DNA of 64,000 nucleotides from positions 186,001-250,000 of the forward strand of contig NZ_PVTK01000004.1 of NCBI RefSeq assembly GCF_003002925.1. Reading direction: 5' to 3'. Below, in pieces: positions 53,560-62,227 of this stretch. The notes below the pieces were generated by a model. The model was not told the origin of the DNA, did not search any database, and was given only the letters and a program-made list of their open reading frames with translations. How positions within the stretch are numbered: position 1 is the stretch's first letter; each line of letters begins with the position of its first letter. Made by a program: the position numbers and the translations under genes. The stretch is from Vreelandella songnenensis (GTDB taxonomy: Bacteria > Pseudomonadota > Gammaproteobacteria > Pseudomonadales > Halomonadaceae).

Positions 53560-54390
53560 ATGCCGAATATTCTGATGAATGCCCATGAGCTGCTGGACCG
53601 CCTGAACAGTGACGCGCCGCCCAAAGTGCTGGACGCCTCGCTGCCCAACAGCCCCATTGCGGCACACGTGCCCGATGATGGTCGCAAGATTCCAGGCTCT
53701 CTCGAGTTCGATATCGAGCAGGTCTTTTCTGACTGGGAAGCAGCGTTTCCGCATACGCTGCCCGCGAAAGAGGCTTTGGAAGCGGCGTGCCAAGGCCTTG
53801 GCTTGAGTCCTGAAGACGAGATCGTGATCTACGATAATCGCGGCGTTTACTCCTCCCCGCGAGCCTATTGGCTGCTTACCCAGGCAGGCTTCAGAAAGGT
53901 AAGGCTGCTGGATGGCGGTTTGCCCCACTGGCTCTCGCTGTCGCTGCCGGTTCAGCAGGGCTACTCCGCTCCAACGTCGTTGACTGTCCCGCCTGCGCTC
54001 CAGGCCAATAAAAGCGTGGTCAGCGTGGATGAAGTTCACGACAACATTGCACGCCAGCGCTTCAAGGTGGTGGATGCCCGAAGTGCTGCGCGCTTTTCAG
54101 GGCAGGCCCCCGAGCCTCGACCGGAATTGCCTAGTGGCCATATTCCAGGCTCCGTCAATCTGCCCTTTACCGAGCTTCTGGAAAACGGGCACTTCAAGCG
54201 CCGGGAGGAGATTGCAGCGCTCATGCGTAGCAAGCAGCTTGAGCCGTCGGACCACCTGACCTTCAGCTGTGGCTCCGGCATCACTGCCTGCATCGTATGG
54301 GTGGCAGCGGAGCTTGCCGGGTACGAGCACCTTTCGCTGTTCGATGGTTCCTGGACGGCGTGGGTGATGAGCGGCCGCCACCAGAGTTGA
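53560..54390 (+). CDS. sseA: 3-mercaptopyruvate/thiosulfate sulfurtransferase (SseA-like, two rhodanese domains)
   Basis: 276-residue tandem rhodanese. The N-terminal domain (VLDASLPNS, DIVIYDNRGVYSSPRAYW) is inactive, and the C-terminal domain carries the persulfide loop FSCGSGITACIV with Cys near residue 240 and FKVVDARSAARFSG. The CGSGITA form of the loop matches mercaptopyruvate sulfurtransferase rather than thiosulfate rhodanese. It follows the lipase-like gene by 34 bases. AGAGGG precedes the ATG at 53560. Confidence 0.9.
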   Translation: MPNILMNAHELLDRLNSDAPPKVLDASLPNSPIAAHVPDDGRKIPGSLEFDIEQVFSDWEAAFPHTLPAKEALEAACQGLGLSPEDEIVIYDNRGVYSSPRAYWLLTQAGFRKVRLLDGGLPHWLSLSLPVQQGYSAPTSLTVPPALQANKSVVSVDEVHDNIARQRFKVVDARSAARFSGQAPEPRPELPSGHIPGSVNLPFTELLENGHFKRREEIAALMRSKQLEPSDHLTFSCGSGITACIVWVAAELAGYEHLSLFDGSWTAWVMSGRHQS

Positions 54391-54414
54391 TGGCAGGCTT
54401 TGCTGCATGCGCCT

Positions 54415-55923
54415 TCAGCCTTTACCCAGCATCCGGTCCAGCTGCCGATAGCCGATGGCCTCGATCAGGTGGGCTTGGGAGGGCTTGGGCTCGCCCTGTA
54501 GATCCGCCAGCGTCAGTGCCACGCGCAGTACGCGGTGGTAAGCGCGGGCGGAGAGCTTGAGTTTTTCCAGCACGTTGGCAAGCCAGGTGCGCTCCTCATC
54601 GTTCAAGTCGCAGGCGGCTTCCAGCGCCTTGCCGCCGAGCTGGCTATTGAGTGCGCCGCGCGCCATCTGGCGCTCCCTGGCCGCCATTACACGCTCGCGC
54701 ACCGCATCCGACGATTCGCCTTGAGTCTGGGCGGTGAGCTGTTCCGGCGGTAGCGCGGGCACTTCGACCTGTAGATCGATGCGATCCAGCAACGGGCCTG
54801 AAAGCCGCGCCTGATAGCGCTGGATCTGGCTGGCGGTGCACTGGCAGCGCTGGCGCGGGTCGCCCAGGTGGCCGCAGGGGCAGGGGTTCATGGCGGCTAC
54901 CAGTTGAAACTGCGCCGGGTAACGGCGCTCGTGGCTGGCGCGGGCCAGATGGATCTCGCCGGTTTCCAGCGGCTGGCGCAGCACTTCCAGTACGTTGCGG
55001 GAAAACTCCGGCAGCTCGTCCAGAAACAGCACCCCGTGGTGGGCGAGTGAAATCTCTCCCGGCTTGGGTTTGGAGCCGCCGCCCACCAGCGCGGCGGCAC
55101 TCGCACTATGGTGCGGCTGGCGAAACGGGCGCTTGCCCCAATCGGCATCCAGGGGCAGCCCGCACACCGAGCGCACGGCGGCCACTGCTAGCGCATCATC
55201 CTCACTAAGCGGCGGCAATATGCCCGGCAGCCGGCTGGCAAGCATGGTCTTGCCGGTGCCCGGCGGGCCGGCGAACAGGAGGTTGTGCCCACCGGCAGCG
55301 GCGACTTCCAGCGCCCGGCGCGCCTGCTGCTGGCCGCGCACATCGGCGAGATCCGCCATGGGCGTGGTGGTTTTGATGGAGGCGGGCAGCCGGTGCGGGG
55401 CGATCTTTTCCTGACCCAGCAGGTGGGCCACTACCTGCCATAAGGTGTCGGCAGGCAGTACCGGAAGATCGCCGGCGAGTGCGGCTTCATCCGCGCATTC
55501 ACGGGGAATGATCAGGGCTTTCCCAGACCGGCGCGTTGCCAGTGCAAAGGGCAGCATGCCGTGTACGGCACGCAGCTTGCCATCCAGTGCCAGCTCACCG
55601 GCACACTCCATGCCTTCCAGCGCCTCTACCGGAATCTGGCCCGAAGCGGCCAGGATGCCCAGCGCAATCGGCAGGTCAAACCGGCCGCCCTCCTTGGGAA
55701 GATCCGCAGGGGCTAAGTTGAGCGTAATCCGCCGGGTGTTGGGGAAATCAAACCCTGCGTTGACCAAGGCGCTGCGCACCCGCTCGCGGCTCTCTTTTAC
55801 CGCGGTTTCCGGCAAGCCTACCAGCGTCAGCCCCGGCAGGCCGTTGGCCAGGTGTACTTCCACGTGCACCGCCGGTGCATCCAATCCCACGCCTGCCCGC
55901 GTGGCTACAATCGCTAGGGTCAT
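54415..55923 (-). CDS. comM: ComM/YifB-family AAA ATPase
   Basis: Magnesium-chelatase-like AAA ATPase that in other bacteria promotes branch migration during natural transformation. 502 residues. The N-terminal domain (VEVHLANGLPGLTLVGLPETAVKESRERV) precedes the Walker A GPPGTGKTMLASRLPG (near residue 220) and Walker B VLFLDELPEFSRNVLEVLRQP. A C-terminal zinc-like CPCGHLGDPRQRCQC cluster is present. The ATG at 55923 is preferred over a GTG three codons earlier. Converges with sseA, 24 bases apart. Competence is not implied by this gene alone. Confidence 0.92.
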   Translation of the reverse strand: MTLAIVATRAGVGLDAPAVHVEVHLANGLPGLTLVGLPETAVKESRERVRSALVNAGFDFPNTRRITLNLAPADLPKEGGRFDLPIALGILAASGQIPVEALEGMECAGELALDGKLRAVHGMLPFALATRRSGKALIIPRECADEAALAGDLPVLPADTLWQVVAHLLGQEKIAPHRLPASIKTTTPMADLADVRGQQQARRALEVAAAGGHNLLFAGPPGTGKTMLASRLPGILPPLSEDDALAVAAVRSVCGLPLDADWGKRPFRQPHHSASAAALVGGGSKPKPGEISLAHHGVLFLDELPEFSRNVLEVLRQPLETGEIHLARASHERRYPAQFQLVAAMNPCPCGHLGDPRQRCQCTASQIQRYQARLSGPLLDRIDLQVEVPALPPEQLTAQTQGESSDAVRERVMAARERQMARGALNSQLGGKALEAACDLNDEERTWLANVLEKLKLSARAYHRVLRVALTLADLQGEPKPSQAHLIEAIGYRQLDRMLGKG

Positions 55924-56015
55924 TGCGCTCACTCGCTAGGTTTACTTAACCCTAACTTAACTTATTTGAGCAGGCGTTGATAGCGCTGGCGAGGCCGCTG
56001 TATAGTAGATATAAA

Positions 56016-56030
56016 TAACAACGATTATCA
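56016..56030. promoter_or_regulatory. Fur box upstream of the TonB receptor at 56079
   Basis: TAACAAC-G-ATTATCA matches the 7-1-7 Fur site; the right half is perfect (7/7), the left 4/7. It lies 49 bases before the ATG, within AT-rich sequence. Confidence 0.65.
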
Positions 56031-56078
56031 CTAAAAATCTTTCTACCTCTCTGCTCCTACCCCAATCGAGTACCCAAC

Positions 56079-58127
56079 ATGCCGTCTTTGCCGTTTGTTC
56101 GCTGCCCTCTGGCGCGTTCCATTGCCGCGTTGATTCCTGTCACCGCCGTTCTTGTCTGCGCCACTGCCAGCGCCCAGGAAGCGGTCAATAACGATACCCT
56201 GGTGGTGGTCGGCACGGCCTTGAAGGTGGATACGCCGCTGGTGGAAACGCCGCGCCCGGTTTCAAGCGTTGACCGTGAGGAGCTTGAAACCCGCAACGTG
56301 CAGCAGTTGGATGAAACCTTCCGCTATCGCGCGGGGGTGCTTGCCGGCCACTACGGCAGCGACAACGATACTGACTGGTTCAAGGTGCGCGGGTTTGACC
56401 AGTCCACTTACCAGGATGGCCTGCGAATCTATCGCGAAGGCTTCTATCAGTGGCTGCCGGAGCCTTACGGGCTCGAACGGGTGGAGGTATTCAAGGGGCC
56501 GTCCTCGATCCTTTACGGCGAGGCGCCTCCCGGTGGGTTGATCAACGCGGTGAGCAAGCGCCCGACGGACACCCCGCAGGGCAGCGTGAATTTCCAGCTG
56601 GGCAACCGCAACCATCGCCAGGTGGGCATCGATACCAGCGGCCCGGCAGGCGAATCGGACGATGTGCGCTACCGCGTGGTGGGCATGTATAAAGAGCGCG
56701 ACGGCGATCTGGATAACACGGATAACGAGCGCTACTACTTTGCCCCCAGCCTGGCGGTGGACTTCAGCGAAGATACCAGCGTTACCTTCCTGGCCAGCGT
56801 GCAGAAGGACGATGGCGTGCCCGTCAATGGCTTCAAGCTGCCTTACGGCAGCATTCAGGATACGCCGTTTGGCCGGGTCAGCCCGCAGTCCAACGTCAGC
56901 GAACCCAACTATGACCGCAACAAGCGCACTCAGTGGGGGCTAGGTTACGAGCTGCGTCACGATTTCAACGACACCTGGGCGTTCGAGCAGGATTTACGCT
57001 ACAGCGAACTCGACCTGGAACTGCGCAGCACCTACGCGCTCTCCATGGTGGATGACCGGCGTGCCTCACGCGGCCTGACGCTGCGCGATGGCAAGGCTGA
57101 TAGCTGGACGGTAGATAACCGCTTCGTGGGCAACTGGTACACCGAGCGCACTGAAAATACCCTGCTGGTGGGCGTTGATTACCAGAACCTGGGCCTCAAG
57201 GGCCAGGAGGGCGATGATTATGCTTTCGGTGCGCCGATCGACATCTTCACGCCCACCTACGGCAACTACACCCCGTTTGCCGATGAAGATCTGGTCGAAC
57301 GGCATATCGACAAAGAGCAGACCGGCGTTTACCTGCAAAACCAGCTGCGCCTGGATGACCGCTGGGTAGTGCTGGGCGGCTTACGTTACGACCATGCCGA
57401 GACCGAGAACACCAACGTGACGGCGGGCACTACCGAACGCTCTGACGATAACCAGCTCTCCTGGTCTGGCGGCGTCATGTACCTGGGCGAGAACGGCATC
57501 AACCCTTACGTCAGCTACACCGAATCGTTCGAGCCCATTGCCCAGTCCGACAGCGCGGGCAATCTCTATGACCCGCGTGAAGGGCGCCAGTGGGAAGCGG
57601 GTGTGAAGTATGCGCCCATCGGCTGGGATGGCTACGTGACCGCCGCCGTGTTCGATCTGGAAGAGAGCAACACGCTGGTCACCTCACCGGCGGGGTTTCA
57701 GGTGCAGGAAGGCGAGCGTAGCTCCCAGGGGTTCGAGCTTGAAGGCGTAGGCTATGTCACCGATGACCTGAAGGTCACCGCCGCCTACACCTATACCGAT
57801 TCGCGCCTGGAAGATGACCAGCGCGCCAGCCTGATTCCGCGCCACCAGGCCTCCACCTGGCTCGATTACGCCTTTACCGGCGGTGCGTTGAATGGCGTGA
57901 CCCTGGGCGGCGGCGTGCGCTACGTGGGCGAGAGCGTGGATGGCGATACCCAGGTAGGCAGCTTCACCCTGGCGGATGCCATGATCGGCTACGCGTTTGC
58001 TGAAGGCTGGCAGGCGCAGCTCAACGTCAATAACCTGACCGATAAAGAGTACGTGGCCAGCTGCGACTACTGGTGCTACTTCGGGGAATCGCGCAGCGTG
58101 ATCGGCAGCGTCAGCTACCGCTGGTAA
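56079..58127 (+). CDS. TonB-dependent hydroxamate siderophore receptor (FhuE/FhuA-like)
   Basis: Outer-membrane gated beta-barrel for a ferric siderophore, 682 residues. The signal peptide ends ATASAQEA. A TonB box follows (DTLVVVG). The plug domain has VSSVDREEL, FKGPSSILYGEAPPGGLINAVSKRP near residue 139, and the barrel ends with the aromatic VSYRW terminus. The late KEYVASCDYWCYFG, a disulfide segment typical of FhuA/FoxA/FhuE receptors, points to hydroxamates. Iron-repressed via the Fur box (inference). Its end overlaps the minus-strand FhuD-like gene by 17 bases. Confidence 0.93.
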   Translation: MPSLPFVRCPLARSIAALIPVTAVLVCATASAQEAVNNDTLVVVGTALKVDTPLVETPRPVSSVDREELETRNVQQLDETFRYRAGVLAGHYGSDNDTDWFKVRGFDQSTYQDGLRIYREGFYQWLPEPYGLERVEVFKGPSSILYGEAPPGGLINAVSKRPTDTPQGSVNFQLGNRNHRQVGIDTSGPAGESDDVRYRVVGMYKERDGDLDNTDNERYYFAPSLAVDFSEDTSVTFLASVQKDDGVPVNGFKLPYGSIQDTPFGRVSPQSNVSEPNYDRNKRTQWGLGYELRHDFNDTWAFEQDLRYSELDLELRSTYALSMVDDRRASRGLTLRDGKADSWTVDNRFVGNWYTERTENTLLVGVDYQNLGLKGQEGDDYAFGAPIDIFTPTYGNYTPFADEDLVERHIDKEQTGVYLQNQLRLDDRWVVLGGLRYDHAETENTNVTAGTTERSDDNQLSWSGGVMYLGENGINPYVSYTESFEPIAQSDSAGNLYDPREGRQWEAGVKYAPIGWDGYVTAAVFDLEESNTLVTSPAGFQVQEGERSSQGFELEGVGYVTDDLKVTAAYTYTDSRLEDDQRASLIPRHQASTWLDYAFTGGALNGVTLGGGVRYVGESVDGDTQVGSFTLADAMIGYAFAEGWQAQLNVNNLTDKEYVASCDYWCYFGESRSVIGSVSYRW

Positions 58128-58974
58128 GCGCCGAGGTCAGCACGCGAGCAAAGCGCTGTGCCGAAGGCAGTGCGCCAAAGCTCCATACCGGCGGCAGGCG
58201 CAGCAGGGTGTCGTTTTTTACAATCGGCAACTGCTGCCACAGGCCGCTGGTGGCCAGCTGCTCCTCCACGCCGAGCGGCAGCGGGTCGATGATTACCAGC
58301 CGGGCGTCGGGGTAGTTCGCGAGCACCTCGATGCCCGTCAGGGAAAAGCCCCAGGCGTTGGTCGGCTCTTCCCAGGCGTTAGCCAGGCCAAGCTGTTCAA
58401 GCACCGCGTTATACAGGCTGTTGTCGCCAAAGATGCGCACGTGGCGTGCATCCATGAACTGCACCATCAATAGCGGTGCGGTATCCGGTTGCGCGTCGCG
58501 CAGTGACGCCATCAGCGTTTGCGTGTCTTCGATCAGCGCTTCTGCTGCCGCTTCGCGATCAGTCAGCTCCCCCAGCTCGCGCGTCAGCGCCTGCATCTCC
58601 TGCCAGGTATCCGCGCCGGGTGAATAGAGCGCAAGCGAAGTGACCGGCGCAATGCGCTCAAGGCGCGGCGTGAGCGAGGCGAACATCGGCGAGATCAGAA
58701 TCTGCTCCGGGGCAAGCTGGGCCAACAGCTCGAAGTTGGGCTGGGCACGTAGCCCAAGGTCCGTAGCGCTTTGCGGGATGCGCGGCTCGCCCACCCAATC
58801 GTAGTAATCCTGCTGCTGGGCCACGCCGCTGATCGGCGCATCAATGGCCACCAGCGTCTCGGCGATGGTCCAGTCCACCGTGGCAAACTGGGCATGAGTA
58901 ATACAAGACACGAGCAGACCAGTAGCGAGAACACTGCTCTGAACTAGCGTGCGAAGTAGGGAATAGCCGCGCAT
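58111..58974 (-). CDS. FhuD-like periplasmic siderophore-binding protein
   Basis: 287-residue class-III binding protein for a ferric siderophore. An N-terminal signal (TLVQSSVLATGLLVSCITHAQ) is followed by the helix-linked two-lobe pattern: DWTIAETLVAIDAPI, DYYDWVGEPRIPQSATDLGLRAQPNFELLAQLAPEQILISP, WEEPTNAWGFSLTGIEVLANYPDARLVIIDPL. Most like FhuD for hydroxamates. No FhuB permease or FhuC ATPase is encoded in this window. It follows the receptor at 61198-59081 on the same strand, with a 106-base gap. Confidence 0.85.
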   Translation of the reverse strand: MRGYSLLRTLVQSSVLATGLLVSCITHAQFATVDWTIAETLVAIDAPISGVAQQQDYYDWVGEPRIPQSATDLGLRAQPNFELLAQLAPEQILISPMFASLTPRLERIAPVTSLALYSPGADTWQEMQALTRELGELTDREAAAEALIEDTQTLMASLRDAQPDTAPLLMVQFMDARHVRIFGDNSLYNAVLEQLGLANAWEEPTNAWGFSLTGIEVLANYPDARLVIIDPLPLGVEEQLATSGLWQQLPIVKNDTLLRLPPVWSFGALPSAQRFARVLTSALTSGS

Positions 58975-59039
58975 GGAGTGAGTACCTGACAGTAAGCGCC
59001 TTATTTAAACGAGTCTTTTTATCAATTGCAAATAGAAGC

Positions 59040-59060
59040 GCCCAGGCGTGTGGCCTGGGC
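59040..59060 (-). repeat. Hairpin between receptor and FhuD-like gene
   Basis: GCCCAGGC (59040-59047) / GCCTGGGC (59053-59060), perfect 8 bp, 5-base loop. Minus-strand tail is not T-rich, so it may stabilise mRNA or attenuate rather than terminate. Confidence 0.5.
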
Positions 59061-59080
59061 AAACCGGCTGAAACAGCAGG

Positions 59081-61198
59081 CTAGAAACGGTAGTGAACGC
59101 TTGCGGTAATTCCGCGCTCCGCGCCGAAGTAGCAGTAGTCCAGCGAGTTGCACGAGGCTACGTACTCTTTGTCCAGTACGTTGTTGACGTTCAGGCGGGT
59201 TTCGACGCCGTTAATGCCGACATGGCTCCAGTCATAGCCGATGGTGGCGTCCACCAGGGTGTAGTCGGGCACGGTTTCGGTATTGGCGCGATCCGCGGCG
59301 ATGTCCGCGTAGTGGCGCACCCCAACGCCTGCATCCACGCCGCTTAGCCAGCCGCTGTTCGCTTCATAATGGCCCCATACCTGCACCTGATGCCGGGGCG
59401 AGTAAATCGCATTGTTGCCCTGGTTGCCGTCGTCGCTCTTGGCGTAGGTAATATCGGTAAAGCTGTAGCCTGCCTGCAGCGAGAACGTTTCGGTCAGCTG
59501 GGTCTGGGCTTCCAGCTCAAGGCCCTGGGATTCGATTTCACCGACGGCGCGGTACGGGTCAGAGGGCTGCTCCTTGGTCGCCACGTTTTTCTGACTGATA
59601 TGGAAAAGTGCCGCGCTGTACTGGCTGGCGCTACCGCTGGGTTGGTATTTCACCCCGGTTTCCCACTGCTCGCCTTCCATGGGCGAGAGCAAATCACCGC
59701 GCGCGTCCACAAAGCTTGTGGGGGTGAATGCGGTGGAGTAGCTCAGGTAAGGCGCCACGCCGTTATCGAACAGATAAACCACGCCGGCACGGCCGCTGAA
59801 CTGGGTATCGCTGAGTGAACTCGAAGCGTCGGTATCCAGGTCCGTGTTATCGATACTGACCCAGTCATAGCGTCCACCCAGAGTGAAGCGCCAGTTATCC
59901 AGCGCGATTTGATCCTGCAGGTACACGCCTGTCTGTTCGATTTCATGACGCTCGCGAATGGGGTCGTAAAAGGCGACCGGGCCCGTGCCATAAACGGGCT
60001 CAAACGCGTTGATCGGCTCAAAGGCGCCGGAAGGCCAGGCAACCTCGTTTTCGCGCTGCTGATAATCCACTCCAAAGAGCAGCGTATGCTCCATAAAGCC
60101 ATCGCTGAGGCGGGCTTCCAGCTGGTTATCGATCGTCCAGGCATGGAGAGACTCGTTACTGCCGGAGTAGTAGCGGTTCAGCTCGTTGGAGGTGGGTGAC
60201 GTCCAGCCAAAGCCATAAGGCTGGTTGAGCACTACATCCGAGTTGAGATAACGCAGCATCTGGCGGCCGGTCATCTGCTCATTAAAGCGGTGCTCAAGCG
60301 TATAGCCGAACATGCGCTGAGTACGCTCATAGGCGTCGTAATCTTCCTCGCCGTCAAAGAAGTTGTTGCTGATTTTACGCCCGTTGCGGGGCACCACGGC
60401 GCCTTCATAAGGTACGCCAGAGTGATAGCCGCCTTCTGGCTCGTCCTGCAGGTAGGCTTCAACAGTCAGGCTGGTGGCGTCAGTCATATCCCACGTCAGG
60501 CGCGGGGCGATGGCGTAGCGCTGCTCTTCCGTGGGGCCGAACTGGGTATCGGCGGCGCTGGCGATACCGGTCAGACGGAACGCCACTCGCTGCTGCTCGC
60601 CAATCGGCCCGGTCAGATCAAACGCGGCGCTGCGCTGATGGTTGTTGCCTGCCCGCAGGCGCAGCTCGCCACCCTGCTCGAATTCAGGGCGCTTGCTGTT
60701 GAGTGCCACCACGCCGCCCGGGGAGGCGCGACCATAAAGCACCGACGCTGGCCCACGTACCACTTCGATGCTTTCCAGAAACCAGGGGTCGATGCGCATG
60801 GAGCTGTGCGAATTGGCATCGCCCATCACTTTCAGCCCATCCAGAAAGGTATTGCTCAAGCTGCCGTCGGAAAAGCCGCGCAGCACCAGGTAGTCAAAAC
60901 GGTTGGAGGCACCTACCTGATTGGAATAGACGCCCGGCGTGTAGTCGGTGGCCCGCTGCACCGTGCTCACCCCGCGATTCTCCATCGCCTCGCGGGTGAT
61001 CGTGGAAACACTCTGCGGGGTTTCGATAGCCGGCGTTTCCAGTTTGGTAGCCGCCTGCTGGGCGGTAATCGTGACGGTGGGCAAGGCGTTGCTGGCGTCG
61101 GCGCCGGTTTGTGCATAGGCGGCGGGCAAAAAGCTGCCTGCCAGGGCGGTCGCGAGCGTCAGATGACGATAGGCAAAGCGGTGCTGGGGCAAAAGCAT
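59081..61198 (-). CDS. TonB-dependent ferrichrome-type receptor (FhuA/FoxA-like)
   Basis: 705-residue outer-membrane receptor. Signal peptide LATALAGSFLPAAYAQT, then a TonB-box-like segment TVTITAQQ. Plug motifs SVSTITREAMENRGVSTVQRATDYTPGVY and VVRGPASVLYGRASPGGVVALNSKRP follow. The final barrel carries KEYVASCNSLDYCYFGAERGITASVHYRF-type end with two cysteines, as in FhuA and FoxA, and an aromatic C terminus. Hydroxamates (ferrichrome, ferrioxamine or coprogen) are likely ligands. A Fur box lies just upstream; the AraC gene 100 bases upstream may also control it. Confidence 0.93.
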   Translation of the reverse strand: MLLPQHRFAYRHLTLATALAGSFLPAAYAQTGADASNALPTVTITAQQAATKLETPAIETPQSVSTITREAMENRGVSTVQRATDYTPGVYSNQVGASNRFDYLVLRGFSDGSLSNTFLDGLKVMGDANSHSSMRIDPWFLESIEVVRGPASVLYGRASPGGVVALNSKRPEFEQGGELRLRAGNNHQRSAAFDLTGPIGEQQRVAFRLTGIASAADTQFGPTEEQRYAIAPRLTWDMTDATSLTVEAYLQDEPEGGYHSGVPYEGAVVPRNGRKISNNFFDGEEDYDAYERTQRMFGYTLEHRFNEQMTGRQMLRYLNSDVVLNQPYGFGWTSPTSNELNRYYSGSNESLHAWTIDNQLEARLSDGFMEHTLLFGVDYQQRENEVAWPSGAFEPINAFEPVYGTGPVAFYDPIRERHEIEQTGVYLQDQIALDNWRFTLGGRYDWVSIDNTDLDTDASSSLSDTQFSGRAGVVYLFDNGVAPYLSYSTAFTPTSFVDARGDLLSPMEGEQWETGVKYQPSGSASQYSAALFHISQKNVATKEQPSDPYRAVGEIESQGLELEAQTQLTETFSLQAGYSFTDITYAKSDDGNQGNNAIYSPRHQVQVWGHYEANSGWLSGVDAGVGVRHYADIAADRANTETVPDYTLVDATIGYDWSHVGINGVETRLNVNNVLDKEYVASCNSLDYCYFGAERGITASVHYRF

Positions 61199-61218
61199 GA
61201 TAAATTCCCGGTCTTTAT

Positions 61219-61237
61219 AGTAATGAGAATTATTGCT
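61219..61237. promoter_or_regulatory. Fur box upstream of the FhuA-like receptor
   Basis: AGTAATGAGAATTATTGCT contains the classic AATGAGAATTATT core of Fur sites. It is 21-39 bases upstream of the start at 61198, overlapping the likely promoter (TATAAAG at 61212-61218 on the minus strand). Confidence 0.75.
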
Positions 61238-61298
61238 TTTTATGGGTATGGATAGATATGCCGAATGCCAAATTGGCTATGCGCGATGCCAGCGATGG

Positions 61299-62219
61299 TC
61301 ACTCGTTCGTCCTGCTGAGCACCGCGGTAGGCGCCATGCCAAACTGGCGCTTGAAGGCGGTAGAAAAGTTGGTGGCATGACTATACCCACAGGCATGTGC
61401 CACGCGTTGAACGCTGTGGCCCTGTTCCAGCTGCTGGTAGGCCTTTAGAAGGCGGCAGCGGCGCAGGTGGTCAAAAATCGTGCAGCCGTATTGATGGCGA
61501 AATTTCTGGCGCAGGCTGCTTGGGCTCATGGCGGCGCTGCGAGCCAGGGCTTTCAGCGAGTAGTCAGCCAGCGGATGGCGGCTTAGCGTGTCATGCAGCT
61601 GGGCAAGCCGTTCGCGCTCACGCGTTCTACTGTCCGAGACGAGCGTGGGCTTGTCTGGAGGTGGCGTGGGCAGGCCATAGCCGAGTAGCTGGAGGGCAAG
61701 GCCATGCCAGAGCAGCGATTGGCGCCAGTCGTCCAGCGGATGCTCGCTGAGGGCAAGCAGCTGGGTAAAAAGCGCAGGTGGCAACGTCCAGGCTCGTAAC
61801 TGCGGCGCATTGGCGATGGGCAGAGTGTAGGGGGCGGTTGCCAGAACGGCGATGTTGAGCGTGCGCAAACGCCTCTGGACGGGTTGTTCGACGACCAGCG
61901 GCGCCTGCGGAGTAAAGTGCGAACACAGCCCCTGGCCTGCACTGATGGTCAGCCGCTTCTGCCCCTGAGTGATATCAATATGGCCGTCCATGACCACGCA
62001 TACAAACCACGGCACGGATTGGGTCGAACGTGAGTGGTAGGAGTGGCGCACCTCAAGGTCCGAAAGCGTGAGATGCAGCGCCGGCGGCAGCGGCAGGTCG
62101 CTGACGCTGCCCTGCGCAATCGGCGCATCGGGCGCCGCTTCCAAGTGGAGATAGTCGATGCCGAACCGGTGTCCCAGCTGGCTAAGAGTGGCCGGCGTGA
62201 GTGAGGTAAGGGTCGGCAT
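61299..62219 (-). CDS. AraC-family regulator (PchR-like) of siderophore uptake
   Basis: 306-residue transcription factor. The N-terminal 190 residues form a ligand domain (SVPWFVCVVMDGHIDI... LCSHFTPQAPLVVEQPVQ). The C-terminal AraC double helix-turn-helix is clear (SLKALARSAAMSPSSLRQKFR, HSVQRVAHACGYSHATNFSTAFKRQFGM). PchR-type regulators bind the ferric siderophore and activate the receptor genes (known in Pseudomonas). It starts 8 bases after the stop of the IutA-like gene, so they are probably one operon; the ligand is probably that siderophore (inference). Confidence 0.88.
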   Translation of the reverse strand: MPTLTSLTPATLSQLGHRFGIDYLHLEAAPDAPIAQGSVSDLPLPPALHLTLSDLEVRHSYHSRSTQSVPWFVCVVMDGHIDITQGQKRLTISAGQGLCSHFTPQAPLVVEQPVQRRLRTLNIAVLATAPYTLPIANAPQLRAWTLPPALFTQLLALSEHPLDDWRQSLLWHGLALQLLGYGLPTPPPDKPTLVSDSRTRERERLAQLHDTLSRHPLADYSLKALARSAAMSPSSLRQKFRHQYGCTIFDHLRRCRLLKAYQQLEQGHSVQRVAHACGYSHATNFSTAFKRQFGMAPTAVLSRTNE

Positions 62220-62227
62220 CGAAAGGC

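Noticed and set aside
58975..59040. Fur box before the FhuD-like gene
   Set aside because: Only a weak AT-rich match (ATCAATTGCAAATAG); expression is more likely by read-through from the receptor gene.
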